Source of the DNA: Streptomyces sp. RerS4
GTDB lineage: Bacteria > Actinomycetota > Actinomycetes > Streptomycetales > Streptomycetaceae
Length of the DNA stretch: 64,000 bases
Assembly (NCBI RefSeq): GCF_023515955.1
Contig: NZ_CP097322.1
Span: 62,001 to 126,000, forward strand
Reading direction: 5' to 3'
Below the pieces are notes generated by a model. The model saw nothing but the letters and a program-made list of their open reading frames with translations, was not told where the DNA came from and made no database searches. A program made the translations under genes and the position numbers. Of this stretch, positions 26,809 through 35,159 are shown piece after piece. How positions within the stretch are numbered: the stretch's first letter is position 1; each line of letters starts with the position of its first letter.

Positions 26809-26844
26809 GTGGAGGGGTCACCCAAATTTGGGTGACCCCTCCAC
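26809..26844. terminator. 36-bp perfect palindrome at the end of copy 2 gene
   Basis: GTGGAGGGGTCACCCAAA followed directly by its complement; no unpaired loop. It contains the copy 2 stop codon (26818-26820). Most simply a terminator or RNA-stabilising hairpin between two minus-strand genes; an operator or an IS/REP-type element cannot be excluded. Confidence 0.5.
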
Positions 26845-27264
26845 CGCGGCACCGGCCCTCTGTCCCCACATCCGCGTACGCGGTCGAGTCCCGGTCGTGC
26901 CGCATCCGACCTCCATCACCGGGCCGGCCGCGGCCCCGTGTTCGGCGTACCAGGACACCGGGACCAGGCCGCCGCAGTCGTACCGGCGGCACGCGCGCTC
27001 CTCCCCCGACCGGGCGGACGGGACGCCGTGCCGGACCACCCCGTCCGCCGTCCTCTCTGCGGTGCCCCGCAGGGCGGCCGGCCACGCCACGGTCACCCGC
27101 AGGCCACCCGACCCCGACCGGAACCGCTCGAACACCCGCACCTCCCCCACCACCGCCAACGGCGCCGTTCCCAGCTCAGTCAGCCAGCCCACCGACGCCC
27201 CGAACTCCCCCACCGTCAGGGCGGCCAGTGCATCGGCGTCCGCATCGGTGGACCAGCCGGACAA
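26818..27264 (-). CDS. intact copy 2 of the Cys/His-rich small protein family
   Basis: 148 aa. Start TTG at 27264 with AGGACCAG just before it; copy 1 starts at the same place. N-terminal SGWSTDADADALAALTVGEF; middle VRVFERFRSGSGGLRVTVAW; then VVRHGV and a C-terminal region with CRRYDCGG and EHG that parallels the fuller CxC...HDCGG...CxEHG...EWHxGGGLRC pattern of the other copies, here partly degenerate (ERACRRYDCGG). Possibly a small metal-binding regulatory protein. Function unknown. Confidence 0.6.
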   Translation of the reverse strand: MSGWSTDADADALAALTVGEFGASVGWLTELGTAPLAVVGEVRVFERFRSGSGGLRVTVAWPAALRGTAERTADGVVRHGVPSARSGEERACRRYDCGGLVPVSWYAEHGAAAGPVMEVGCGTTGTRPRTRMWGQRAGAAVEGSPKFG

Positions 27265-27689
27265 CTGGTCCTAGGTGCCGAAAGACGCCTCAGCCGCGCA
27301 GACTCGCCACAACTGCGCACGTCACATGGATGCACTCACATGGCGGGCGTCGGGGTGCCTCCGGGGTCGTCCGGGAGCGTCCGGAGCCGTCCGACGACCC
27401 TGTCCACGCGGCCCCTACTCCCTCATGGTTGTCCGAGAGTCGCTCCATAGCCCGGACGGCTTCACGGGGTTTCGTTCGCAGCGGACCCCACCGTCGTGAC
27501 GCAGATCATAGATCTGCCATCTGTGGCCCGTGTCTTCGGACACGGGCCACACGCATTCCGGGGCCTACGTCGGCGCCCTGTCAGCTCTCGGGCACGGCGC
27601 GGCGTGGACACCCGGGCGCCTCTCGCGACCACCGGTCGCCCGGCACGGCGCGAATCCCCCGCTGGGTTGGCCGCTCCGGCACGGCGTGG
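27265..27689. other. no supported gene
   Basis: About 425 bp upstream of copy 2 and downstream of the IclR-like gene. Contains repeated cgtccggga-type motifs (27366-27390). I see no coding pattern; probably the copy 2 promoter region. Confidence 0.4.
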
Positions 27690-29654
27690 TCAGGTCCGGT
27701 ACACGGTGAGCTCCCCGGGGGTGTGGGTGGCGGGCCGTTCCCAGCCGGAGGGCGTGTCCTGCGGCGTGGGGTCGGCCTGCGGCCGGACGGTGAGGGTCTG
27801 GGGCAGGGTGAGGGCCGGGTCCTGGATCAGGCCGGGGGCCGCGTCGAAGTAGTAGAGGCTGGCGGAGGTGTCGTCGGTGACCAGGTGCGGGCCGGACCAG
27901 GCCAGGGGTGCGCTGCTGATCGTTGTCGCGCTGGTCACGGGTTTGGTGAACATGCGGCGCAGGCGTACCAGGGCACCGGGGGTGATCACGCCGTCGTCGG
28001 TGGTCTGGGTCAATGGGGACGGCTCGGTCTCCTCTTCGGGTCCTTCGGCGGGGATCTCGCCGGCCAGGAGCAGGGTGAGCATGATCGGGACGGCTTTGCG
28101 GCGCAGTTGCTGGGTGGTGTCGCCGAGGCGGTGGATGTGGTCGGCGGGCAGGGACAGGGCGAGGGAGACGGCTTCGCCGCCGACGCTGACGGAGACGGCG
28201 GAGCAGCACCATTCGGCGCCGTATTCGAAGGTGTCGTAGACGGGTGCGCCGGGGCGCAGGCGGTTGAGGCGTTCCAGGAGGGTGCGGGTGCTGGTGATCG
28301 TGCGCTCGGTGTAGGCCTCGGGCTTGTAGCGGGAGACGTGGTCGGCGTAGCCGGCCGGGTCGAGCTGGCCGAGGAGGGACTTGCCGATGGCGGTGGCGTG
28401 GCCGGCGTAGCGGAAGGGGATGTCCTCGCGGACCGGCGGGGTGGTGTCGGCGGTGGAGGCTTGAGGGATGCGGATGTCTCCGGCGGTGTAGCGGCCGAAG
28501 TAGATGGCGGCGCCGATCTCCTGGCGGGTGATGGCCAGGGTGCGCTGGAGCTGGGCTGTGGCTCCGGCGCCGCCGGGCAGGGCGAGGCGGTCCAGGGCGA
28601 GACCGGGGGCGAAGACGGTGTCGGTGATGGGGTCGGCGAACTCCTCCTCGCAGAGCATGTTGAGGATGGGGGTGAGGGTGGTCTCGGGCAGGCCGGTCTC
28701 CTGGCTGATCTGCCGGATGTCGACGCCGAGGCGGTGGCCCTGCAGGACGCGGACCACGGCCAGGGCGCGGCGGGCCTCCCGCAGGGCCTGGCTCCTCGTC
28801 GGCGCGGGCGAGCGCGCGGGTGTGGTGGTGGCGGGCCCGGCGGTGACGGGTGCGGGGTGGGTTCGTCGGCGCCGCGGGGCGCCGTCCGGCGGGGCGGGCT
28901 TGCCTTGGCGCCTGCTGCCGAGCATCCAGGTGCCGGGGGTGAGGGGGTAGTCCCAGGGGGCGGGCGGTGGTGCGGCGGTGAGGACGTGCTTGGCGAGGCG
29001 GGGGGCGGGCAGGGGGATGTCGCCGAGGTCGGGGTGGGTGGCGGTGGTGGTGCTGCGGGCCATGCGGGTGTAGGCGGCGGCCGGGACGGGTTCGGCGGTG
29101 CCGGCGTCCCACCATGGCGCGGGCGTGAAGGGTTTCCCGGCGGGCTGGGCCTGGCCGGCCCAGTGCTGGGCGTCCTGGTAGTCGCCGTGGCTGCTGTGGT
29201 CGAGGTAGAGGCAGTAGGCGGCGGTGCGGTTGCCGGCGCCGGCCGCGTACTGCCACCAGAAGCGGGCGCCGCTCTCGTCCCCGGCCAGGTGCAGGACGCA
29301 GGCGAAGACGAGCGCGCCGGTCGCAAGGGTGATGTCGGAGGCGAACACCGCGAGCCGGGAGGCGGACTTCGCGGCGTGGACTGCGGAGACGCTCAGCGTC
29401 CGCAGGGCCTCGGCGGCCCGCTCGGGGTGGACGGGGTCCTCGGCCGCCGGTTCAGGCCACAGCGGCCCGAGGCCGACCGTGTACGCGTCCGAGAAGCCGA
29501 GGGCGTCCCACGCGATGCCCCAGTACGCGTCGTAGGAGCTGTCGTGGAAGTCCCAGTACTCCGCCTGAAGGCGCGGCGGCAGCTGGGCTATGAAGCGGGG
29601 GCGGTCAGGCAGGCCCACGGCGCCGCCCGACTCTTCCGAGCCCCCTTCGCTCAC
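27690..29654 (-). CDS. IclR-like transcriptional regulator fused to a WWQYAAGAG domain
   Basis: 654 aa from the GTG at 29654, which overlaps the upstream small gene (GTGA). N-terminal third contains SGARFWWQYAAGAGNRTAAY, shared with 825-1649. After a Pro-rich linker come an IclR winged helix (VVRVLQGHRLGVDIRQISQE, TGLPETTLTPILNMLCEEEF) and an IclR effector domain (FRYAGHATAIGKSLLGQLDP, GAEWCCSAVSVSVGGEAVSL, ALSLPADHIHRLG). A long C-terminal extension follows. IclR proteins are usually about 250 aa, so this is a large fusion. A 15-bp palindrome upstream (29953-29967) is a candidate operator. Confidence 0.7.
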   Translation of the reverse strand: MSEGGSEESGGAVGLPDRPRFIAQLPPRLQAEYWDFHDSSYDAYWGIAWDALGFSDAYTVGLGPLWPEPAAEDPVHPERAAEALRTLSVSAVHAAKSASRLAVFASDITLATGALVFACVLHLAGDESGARFWWQYAAGAGNRTAAYCLYLDHSSHGDYQDAQHWAGQAQPAGKPFTPAPWWDAGTAEPVPAAAYTRMARSTTTATHPDLGDIPLPAPRLAKHVLTAAPPPAPWDYPLTPGTWMLGSRRQGKPAPPDGAPRRRRTHPAPVTAGPATTTPARSPAPTRSQALREARRALAVVRVLQGHRLGVDIRQISQETGLPETTLTPILNMLCEEEFADPITDTVFAPGLALDRLALPGGAGATAQLQRTLAITRQEIGAAIYFGRYTAGDIRIPQASTADTTPPVREDIPFRYAGHATAIGKSLLGQLDPAGYADHVSRYKPEAYTERTITSTRTLLERLNRLRPGAPVYDTFEYGAEWCCSAVSVSVGGEAVSLALSLPADHIHRLGDTTQQLRRKAVPIMLTLLLAGEIPAEGPEEETEPSPLTQTTDDGVITPGALVRLRRMFTKPVTSATTISSAPLAWSGPHLVTDDTSASLYYFDAAPGLIQDPALTLPQTLTVRPQADPTPQDTPSGWERPATHTPGELTVYRT

Positions 29655-29830
29655 CTGTCCACCTCGTGGCGCAGATCGTCCGGGCTGCCCGCGCGCGGAG
29701 GCGTGGCGGTGATGTCCGAGATCCCGACCCGCACCCCGGCACTCAGCAGCCGGCGCCCGACGCGCAGGACGTCGGGGCCGAACACCCGGGCGGCCAGCAA
29801 CATCTCGATGAACGTCAGGTTGTCCTGCAC
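29651..29830 (-). CDS. small protein upstream of the IclR-like gene
   Basis: 59 aa from the GTG at 29830, preceded by GGAGGGAAC. Sequence VQDNLTFIEMLLAARVFGPD, then VLRVGRRLLSAGVRVGISDI. Overlaps the regulator start by 4 bp, so the two are co-translated. No motif. Confidence 0.5.
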   Translation of the reverse strand: MQDNLTFIEMLLAARVFGPDVLRVGRRLLSAGVRVGISDITATPPRAGSPDDLRHEVDR

Positions 29831-30200
29831 GTTCCCTCCAACAACGGAACCTGTCCGCCACGGCCCCAACGGCCCGGCGGTGGAAGCGGGCGCTTCCACC
29901 GGTAAAGCGTCGCGAGGGGCCGATGTGTGCAGAGGGAAGTGCAAGAAAAATTATTACGTATGGTAATGAAGCTGATACTGCAACAGATGAGCGATGGGTG
30001 AACGCGATCTGATCAGATTCGCTCGGTTCAGCACATCGCCTCACTGATCGCCCCGGCGTGTGCGCCGGAGCACCACGCTCGCCGTCCCCGGCTCACACCA
30101 CCCCGCGGCCGCGGGAACCCCAAACCGGCGTCGGACACACCAGCCCCTGCCTGGCCCCAGGCGTCCAAGGGTGCGCTACCGCGGCGCGCCCCCACCCGAG
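29831..30200. other. promoter region, otherwise no gene
   Basis: Contains an AT-rich patch (29941-29990) unusual for this GC-rich window, with the palindrome at 29953-29967; likely the promoter of the small gene/IclR-like operon. No coding signal. Confidence 0.45.
29953..29967. promoter_or_regulatory. candidate IclR-type operator
   Basis: Palindrome ATTAC-GTATG-GTAAT in an AT-rich promoter-like stretch about 120 bp upstream of the small gene/IclR-like operon. IclR family operators are typically palindromes of about 15 bp; autoregulation is inferred. Confidence 0.4.
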
Positions 30201-30591
30201 TTAGATGTACGTCGGGACCTCCGGCGGGACCGGCCAGGCCGGCACGGCGCCTGCGCGTTCGGCCGCTGCACGGCTGTGGTGCAGCTCCGTGCAGCGCAGG
30301 CCTCCGCCGGCGTGCCACTCCAGCGCCGGAAGGACTGCCCGGCCGTGCTCGGGGCAGGAGTCGGCCAAGGCCATGCCGCCGCAGTCGTGGTGTTGGCAGA
30401 CGCACTCCTCGCCGGGGCCGACGTAGGACCCCGTGCCGGACCACCCCGCCCGCCGTCGGCTCCGCGGTGCCTCGCAGCATGGCCGGCCATGCCAGCGTCA
30501 CCCGCAGTCCGCCCGCCCCCGAACGGAACCGCACCATCAGCTCCCGCGCCGGCAGCGACCACTGGGTAACGCCCGGTGCCACGGTGGGCAT
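30201..30591 (-). pseudogene. copy 3 of the Cys/His-rich small protein family, frameshifted
   Basis: ATG at 30591 after AGGAGGAATTCC, a strong ribosome site. First frame: MPTVAPGVTQWSLPARELMV, RFRSGAGGLRVTLAWPAMLR and AGGVVRHGV, then the frame is lost. The second frame, one base off near 30425, gives SYVGPGEECVCQHHDCGG, CPEHG, LEWHAGGGLRC and ends VPPEVPTYI-stop at 30201. Copy 1 reads VVRHGVIYAGPGPEC across the same point, so a base is missing here. Its N-terminus differs from the SGWSTDAD form of the other copies. Confidence 0.65.
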
Positions 30592-30845
30592 GGAATTCCT
30601 CCTGCTGCCATGAGGCGGGCTGTGTTGCCTGCCTGGGGTGTGCGCCGGGGCTGTGTCCGGCGCGGTTCCGCCCCGGAAGGGACGGACGTGGTGACCGCCG
30701 GCGCGAGCGGGTCGCGGGGGCGGAAGTCTGGTGGGCCGGGCCGGTGCTCCCGAAGCGGGATGGGGCACCGGCCCGGCGGGGCCGCAGCAGCCTGAGCGGC
30801 CGGTGGCTGCTGCGGGGGATCAGTGCGCCCGGTGCGGGCGCAGGC

Positions 30846-31120
30846 TCACGGGGCGGACCGCTCGGCGGGGGGATCAGGGTGGAGCCCGTTATGGCGAGGC
30901 GGCGTTCGGTGCGGTCCGCAAGGCGGATCCAGAGGTAGGCGTTGGCGGCGTCGACGCCGTTCCAGCCGCTGCCGACCTGGACGACTTCGCCCTCGTAGGT
31001 GGCGGGGGTGCGGTAGTCGCCCGGGGGAAGGGCTTCGGGGCCGCGCACCATGTCTCCCACCTGGTACGGCGCGGACACGGGGCCGGGGCGGCGTCCGGTG
31101 AGGCCGGCCACCGCGGTCAT
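30846..31120 (-). CDS. small conserved protein, apparent 3' frameshift
   Basis: About 90 aa from the ATG at 31120, which overlaps the stop of the PrimPol-like gene (ATGA). MTAVAGLTGRRPGPVSAPYQ, VGDMVRGPEALPPGDYRTPA, TYEGEVVQVGSGWNGVDAAN, AYLWIRLADRTERRLAITGS: an SH3-like or KOW-like beta fold is plausible. As written, the frame continues into low-complexity sequence to 30176; removing one C from a run of six (30872-30877) gives a natural end PAERSAP-stop at 30846, which I prefer. Confidence 0.5.
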
Positions 31121-31704
31121 CCCTGTGCGCGTGCGGCGAGGGACAGCTTGAGCACCTGGGCCAGGTGCGGCCTTACGGCCTTGGCGGGAGGCAGGGGGAG
31201 TTCGTCGTCCGGTGCGGTGTCCCAGCGGATGCCGTAGGAAGGGGGCATTGCCACCCAGCTCTGCGGTCCGGAGCGGACGTCGACCCGGGGGCAGTCGGCG
31301 AGGAGGCTGCCGGTTCCTGGTTCCACGAACAGGGTGGCCGTGGTGTGCCCGGCGGTCAGACAAGGGATGTGGAGGTTCGTCGCGTCGGCGCGGAGCATGA
31401 CGCCCATGCCGATGGCGTGGGCGACGACCAGGGCGTCGAAGTGCGTGCAGGCGATGATGACTCCCGCACCGGGGGCGGCTTCGAACGCCGCGGTGAGGTC
31501 ACCGCTGTGCAGCGGCACCACGGTGTCCCCGACCGGGTGGGCCCCGGGGGTGAGGCAGTGCGGCGCCGCGGGGTCGGTCCGGCAGGTGCAGCCGGATCCG
31601 GTGCGCTGGCGGTGGCCGATCGCGACGGGCCAGCCGAGCCGCTGGTAGGCGGCGGCGCTCTCGATGGTGTCGCGGCCGTGCAGGACGTGCAGGATGTCGC
31701 CCAT
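31117..31704 (-). CDS. PrimPol-like (bifunctional DNA primase/polymerase N-terminal) protein
   Basis: 195 aa from the ATG at 31704. Resembles the short prim-pol N-terminal proteins of actinomycetes: AAAYQRLGWPVAIGHRQRTG, a Cys-rich CTCRTDPAAPHC loop ending PGAHPVGD, and later VEPGTGSLLADCPRVDVRSG and WVAMPPSYGIRWD. Usual actinomycete homologs are about this size. Clear catalytic DxD residues are not obvious, so it may be a regulatory derivative. Forms an operon with the small gene 30846-31120. Confidence 0.5.
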   Translation of the reverse strand: MGDILHVLHGRDTIESAAAYQRLGWPVAIGHRQRTGSGCTCRTDPAAPHCLTPGAHPVGDTVVPLHSGDLTAAFEAAPGAGVIIACTHFDALVVAHAIGMGVMLRADATNLHIPCLTAGHTTATLFVEPGTGSLLADCPRVDVRSGPQSWVAMPPSYGIRWDTAPDDELPLPPAKAVRPHLAQVLKLSLAARAQG

Positions 31705-31827
31705 GTCGCCCCCCGTGCCCGCTTGGGAACCGTAGGTGATGGTCACGAGCATGAGGGTCCCGCTCAACCAGAAGGGCGACCCACAGGATTTCTGTAGGCC
31801 GCCCAACTGGCATATGCGCACCCCGTG

Positions 31828-33069
31828 TCAGGACACGAGTTCCATCCCGCGCACCAACCCCGACAGGGCGGCGGCCTGCGACGGGACGCCCCGTCGGACC
31901 ATGTCGCCGACCAGCTCCCGGGCCATCGGGTGCGCGTGGACATAGTGCGGGGCGCGCTGCGCCGCCGCCCGCAGGGTGACCACGGCCTCCCCGGAGCGGC
32001 CCATGCGGTGCATGGCCCGCGCCTCGTCGATCCGGTAGTGGGTGATGCGCTCCCGGCTCGGCATCGCGGCGACGTCGACGTCGTCAACGAACGACAGCCC
32101 GGTGTCGGGGGCGTCGACTTCGACGCCGGCCTCGGTGGTGTGCACCAGGACGTTCGCCCGGGAGAACACGGTCTGCCACCGCAGATCGTGATGGCCGTCC
32201 GGAAGGCGCTCGGCGACCTCCAGCGCACGACCGGCCTGGCTCCAGGCCCCGTCGGCGTCACCGGCCCGTGCGCAAGCCACGACCTGACGCAGCACCAGAG
32301 CGCCTTCCAGCACAAGGACGTCAGTGTCCCCCGTCGCCGAGATCGGCTCCAGATCCCGCAGGGCGGCATCGGCGACCGCCTGCGTCTCGCGGGCCGAGCC
32401 CTGGTGGAGCAGGGCGCCGCACCGGTCCCAGGCGACGGCGGCCTTCACGATCGGGTCGTCCAGCTGGGTCGCGGCCCCGGCCGCGACTTCCGCCGCCACC
32501 CACGCCAGATCGGGCAGACCGGTCTGGTTGAGGGTCTGGCGGGCGTTGCGGGCCGCGTCGACCAGCAGGCGCAGGGCCTCGTCCCACTCGGCGGTGCCGC
32601 GCTCGTGCATCAGGATCGTGGTGTTCAGATCCTCCAGCAGCGAGGGCAGGAGGCCCGCGACCGCGGGGAGGTTCGCGCCCTGGCGGTGCCGGTTGGTGGC
32701 GGCGGCCTGGTCCCGGACACGCTGGACGTCGGCGGCCGGCCCGGACGGCACGAGACCGGGGTGGCCGGAGAGAATCAGCGAGGAACGGCGCAGCGCCGCG
32801 CGGAGCGCGGGCACGTGCGGGACGACGGAGCCCTGCTCGCGGCGCAGCCGGTAAGGCTGTCCCAGCAGCCAGACGACGTCGACCTCGCAGACGGTCGCCA
32901 CGGCCGTGATCAGCGAGTACCGGTCCAACGGGAGACGGCCGGCCTCGACATCCTCAGCCCACCGCTCCGAGCGGCCCACCAGCCCGGCCATCTCCGCCTG
33001 CGTCAGGCCTGCCGCGATCCGGGCCACACGCACGCGCGCACCAATGCCGGTGTCGGGGGAATGGGTCAT
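31828..33069 (-). CDS. XRE-type helix-turn-helix regulator with TPR-like C-terminus
   Basis: 413 aa. The N-terminal HTH is clear: GARVRVARIAAGLTQAEMAG, LVGRSERWAEDVEAGRLPLD. The rest is an all-helical Ala-rich repeat region (AWDRCGALLHQGSARETQAV, RIDEARAMHRMGRSGEAVVT), as in Streptomyces regulators that sense small molecules or peptides. ATG at 33069 with GGAGAGG about 8 nt upstream; a GTG three codons earlier is less likely because it would sit on that ribosome site. Confidence 0.8.
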   Translation of the reverse strand: MTHSPDTGIGARVRVARIAAGLTQAEMAGLVGRSERWAEDVEAGRLPLDRYSLITAVATVCEVDVVWLLGQPYRLRREQGSVVPHVPALRAALRRSSLILSGHPGLVPSGPAADVQRVRDQAAATNRHRQGANLPAVAGLLPSLLEDLNTTILMHERGTAEWDEALRLLVDAARNARQTLNQTGLPDLAWVAAEVAAGAATQLDDPIVKAAVAWDRCGALLHQGSARETQAVADAALRDLEPISATGDTDVLVLEGALVLRQVVACARAGDADGAWSQAGRALEVAERLPDGHHDLRWQTVFSRANVLVHTTEAGVEVDAPDTGLSFVDDVDVAAMPSRERITHYRIDEARAMHRMGRSGEAVVTLRAAAQRAPHYVHAHPMARELVGDMVRRGVPSQAAALSGLVRGMELVS

Positions 33070-33214
33070 GACGGGCACCTCTCCGTTCTGGACTCCTCAC
33101 CCGGACGGTACTCCCCGCAGGCGACCTGCGGATACTCCAACTGCCCAACAGGGACGGCCCGTACATTCGCAAGACGCGCCGCGCGCTGTCAGTGGCGGGC
33201 GTGAGGATCAGCGG

Positions 33215-33961
33215 ATGGCAGACGAACCGACGGCGTACGAATCCGAGATTCTCGCCGCCTCCTTACGCGCATACCTGTCCGAGACCGGCTTCGCCTTCAC
33301 CAGCGTGACCGCCGCAGAGGCGACCGCGGCCATCACCCGCGCGGTGGCCGAGTGGGCCAAGGCATCGGGCTGGAAGTGCCGGGAGGAAGCGTCTATGCGC
33401 TACATCGACCCGCCCCGCCCGATCGGCATGGGTTGCCGGATCACGTGGTGGCCGCCACGATCCGCCTACCTCGACCTCCGGCTGCTGCGCGAGGACGGTC
33501 CCCCGATCGCGGTGGAGATCGACCGTGAAGACATCGGCACCGCCGTGGACAAGCTCCGCGACGAAGCATTGCGCGGGCGTCCCGCGCTGTGGATCCGCTG
33601 GCACGGAGCGGCGCGGGCCGAACTCCCGGCCGGTGTCGCCCGCCTGCGTCTGCCGACGCGCGCGACCCGCTCCCCCATCATTGGGGTGGACCCGCCCATG
33701 CGCGAAACCGGTCGTCGTCCTCGATGGTTCCCCGGTCATGAGCGACGAGAGCGTGATCACCATCGCGATCCGGGGCCACGAGAAGGCCACCCTCGAAGCG
33801 GCCCACCGGATCTCGGCCCTCTTTCTGTCCAGCCGCCCGTGCCGGCTGCGGCGTACTCCTGGCGAGGACGAGATGGGGTTTCGGTGTACGAGGACGTCCA
33901 CCAGGGCCCGGCTGAGGGCGAACCGAAGACGGAAGAGGCTGCCAGGGCGGTCCTCCCGTGA
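33215..33961 (+). CDS. conserved hypothetical, 3' end uncertain
   Basis: ATG at 33215. The first about 165 residues look real: MADEPTAYESEILAASLRAY, WKCREEASMRYIDPPRPIGM, YLDLRLLREDGPPIAVEIDR, EALRGRPALWIRWHGAARAE. The PIAVEIDREDI and LWIRW pattern is reminiscent of a nuclease-like beta core, but I do not claim activity. Beyond about 33700 the frame translates Arg/Pro-rich sequence antagonistic to the next gene; a shift near 33710 would instead give a stop at the ATGA overlapping the next start (33738), so the true end is probably there. Confidence 0.5.
   Translation: MADEPTAYESEILAASLRAYLSETGFAFTSVTAAEATAAITRAVAEWAKASGWKCREEASMRYIDPPRPIGMGCRITWWPPRSAYLDLRLLREDGPPIAVEIDREDIGTAVDKLRDEALRGRPALWIRWHGAARAELPAGVARLRLPTRATRSPIIGVDPPMRETGRRPRWFPGHERRERDHHRDPGPREGHPRSGPPDLGPLSVQPPVPAAAYSWRGRDGVSVYEDVHQGPAEGEPKTEEAARAVLP
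33738..33961 (+). pseudogene. small conserved protein, one-base frameshift
   Basis: ATG at 33738: MSDESVITIAIRGHEKATLE, AAHRISALFLSSRPCRLRRT, PGEDEMGF, then the frame is lost at TTTCGGTGTAC (about 33880). Adding one G there continues RVYEDVHQGPAEGEPKTEEA to a stop at 33961. About 75 codons. The missing G lies in a G run, so an assembly error is possible. Confidence 0.5.
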
Positions 33962-34186
33962 TTCTGTCGGTGCGCCTCTGAGGCGGACGGTGTTGTGGGG
34001 CTAGGCTGTCCAGGCAGCCGTGGAGACCGGCTGGAGGCCTGCGGACCTGCCCGGACAGCCCGCTCGTGCGCCCAAGGGTGCGATACCCCGCTCTCCATCC
34101 CCACACGCTGTCCGCCTGGCTCAGTGCCTTCGCACCGGTCCCCTTCGTCCGGCTGCGGTCCGGGACGCACCCGAACGGAACCCGTC

Positions 34187-35068
34187 ATGCCCTACAGCCG
34201 CGACAAGGCCGACCTCGCCATGTGCCGGGAAAAACTGGGGATCCCCGCCAACTACCTGCGGCGAATGCGGCAGCCGAACGGCCGGATCAGCCTGGACACT
34301 GAGGCACAGGGACAGCAGCAGTTGCAGGCTCTGCTGTTCGACTGCTTTTTCAGCCGCGGCGCCGAGCATCCCTTCGATCTCGCGGGCGGTCGCACCTTCC
34401 CCGACCTTCTCTCCTACCTCGGCTGGGTCGCACCCCAAGCCGACCGAATCATCCTCCAGGTCACCACGGCCGCCCGCGTCACGAGCTACCTCGTCCCGTA
34501 CGTCAGAACGTTTAGCGACAACTCCCACGAGGTATCCGGCATCCCCGGCCTACGCCTGGAACGGCTCACCCGCAAGGCGCTGCTGCTTCGGCATCTGCCG
34601 ACCGAAGGCAGGATCGAAGTCCGCGAGAAGATCGGTGAGGTCTCGCTCCAGGACATGCAGAACCTCCTGGAGGAAGAAGTCCGGGCATCGCGCTTCGACA
34701 ACGAGACCAAAGACCGCCGCAGGCCTGCCTGGACACAGGACCACCTGACCACCGGTGAGGCGGCCATGGCCCGCCATTGGGCCCCGACCCCCACCACCGC
34801 CCTGCGTAGTGCCCTCCTGGCCCGTGCCAACCTATGGTGGACCAGCCACCGCCATCGCGCCCACCTCGCGCCCGCCCGCCGTAGCAACGCCGAGCGCTGC
34901 CTGCGCTGGGCCAACGGCAGCACCGCAGCCGAGATCGGCAGACTCCTGACCGACAGCCCCCTCAGGATTCCTGCCGCTCGATTCACACCACCCAGTGGCC
35001 CCGAGGACGTCGGCCTTATCCGCCTTGGCGACGGCATCCTGGAACTCAAGGGCGAGATCAGGGTCTAG
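34187..35068 (+). CDS. conserved hypothetical protein
   Basis: 293 aa from the ATG at 34187 (MPYSRDKADLAMCREKLGIP). Contains LLSYLGWVAPQADRIILQVT and SYLVPYVRTFSDNSHEVSGI, a charged helical middle (EKIGEVSLQDMQNLLEEEVR) and an Arg/Ala-rich C-terminal part. No known motif and no membrane segment. Unclear operon; the next gene is 90 bp downstream on the same strand. Confidence 0.55.
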   Translation: MPYSRDKADLAMCREKLGIPANYLRRMRQPNGRISLDTEAQGQQQLQALLFDCFFSRGAEHPFDLAGGRTFPDLLSYLGWVAPQADRIILQVTTAARVTSYLVPYVRTFSDNSHEVSGIPGLRLERLTRKALLLRHLPTEGRIEVREKIGEVSLQDMQNLLEEEVRASRFDNETKDRRRPAWTQDHLTTGEAAMARHWAPTPTTALRSALLARANLWWTSHRHRAHLAPARRSNAERCLRWANGSTAAEIGRLLTDSPLRIPAARFTPPSGPEDVGLIRLGDGILELKGEIRV

Positions 35069-35159
35069 CCGGTGCTTATTTGGCACGCGCAGGCCGCGGA
35101 GAGGACGTTGACCTGGTGGCCGGTAGTCTCTCGCGTACATGTCAGCGGGAGGGGTCGGT

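Noticed and set aside
26541..29966. 1141-codon plus-strand frame
   Set aside because: Val/Gly/Ala-rich antisense of the IclR-like gene and its neighbours.
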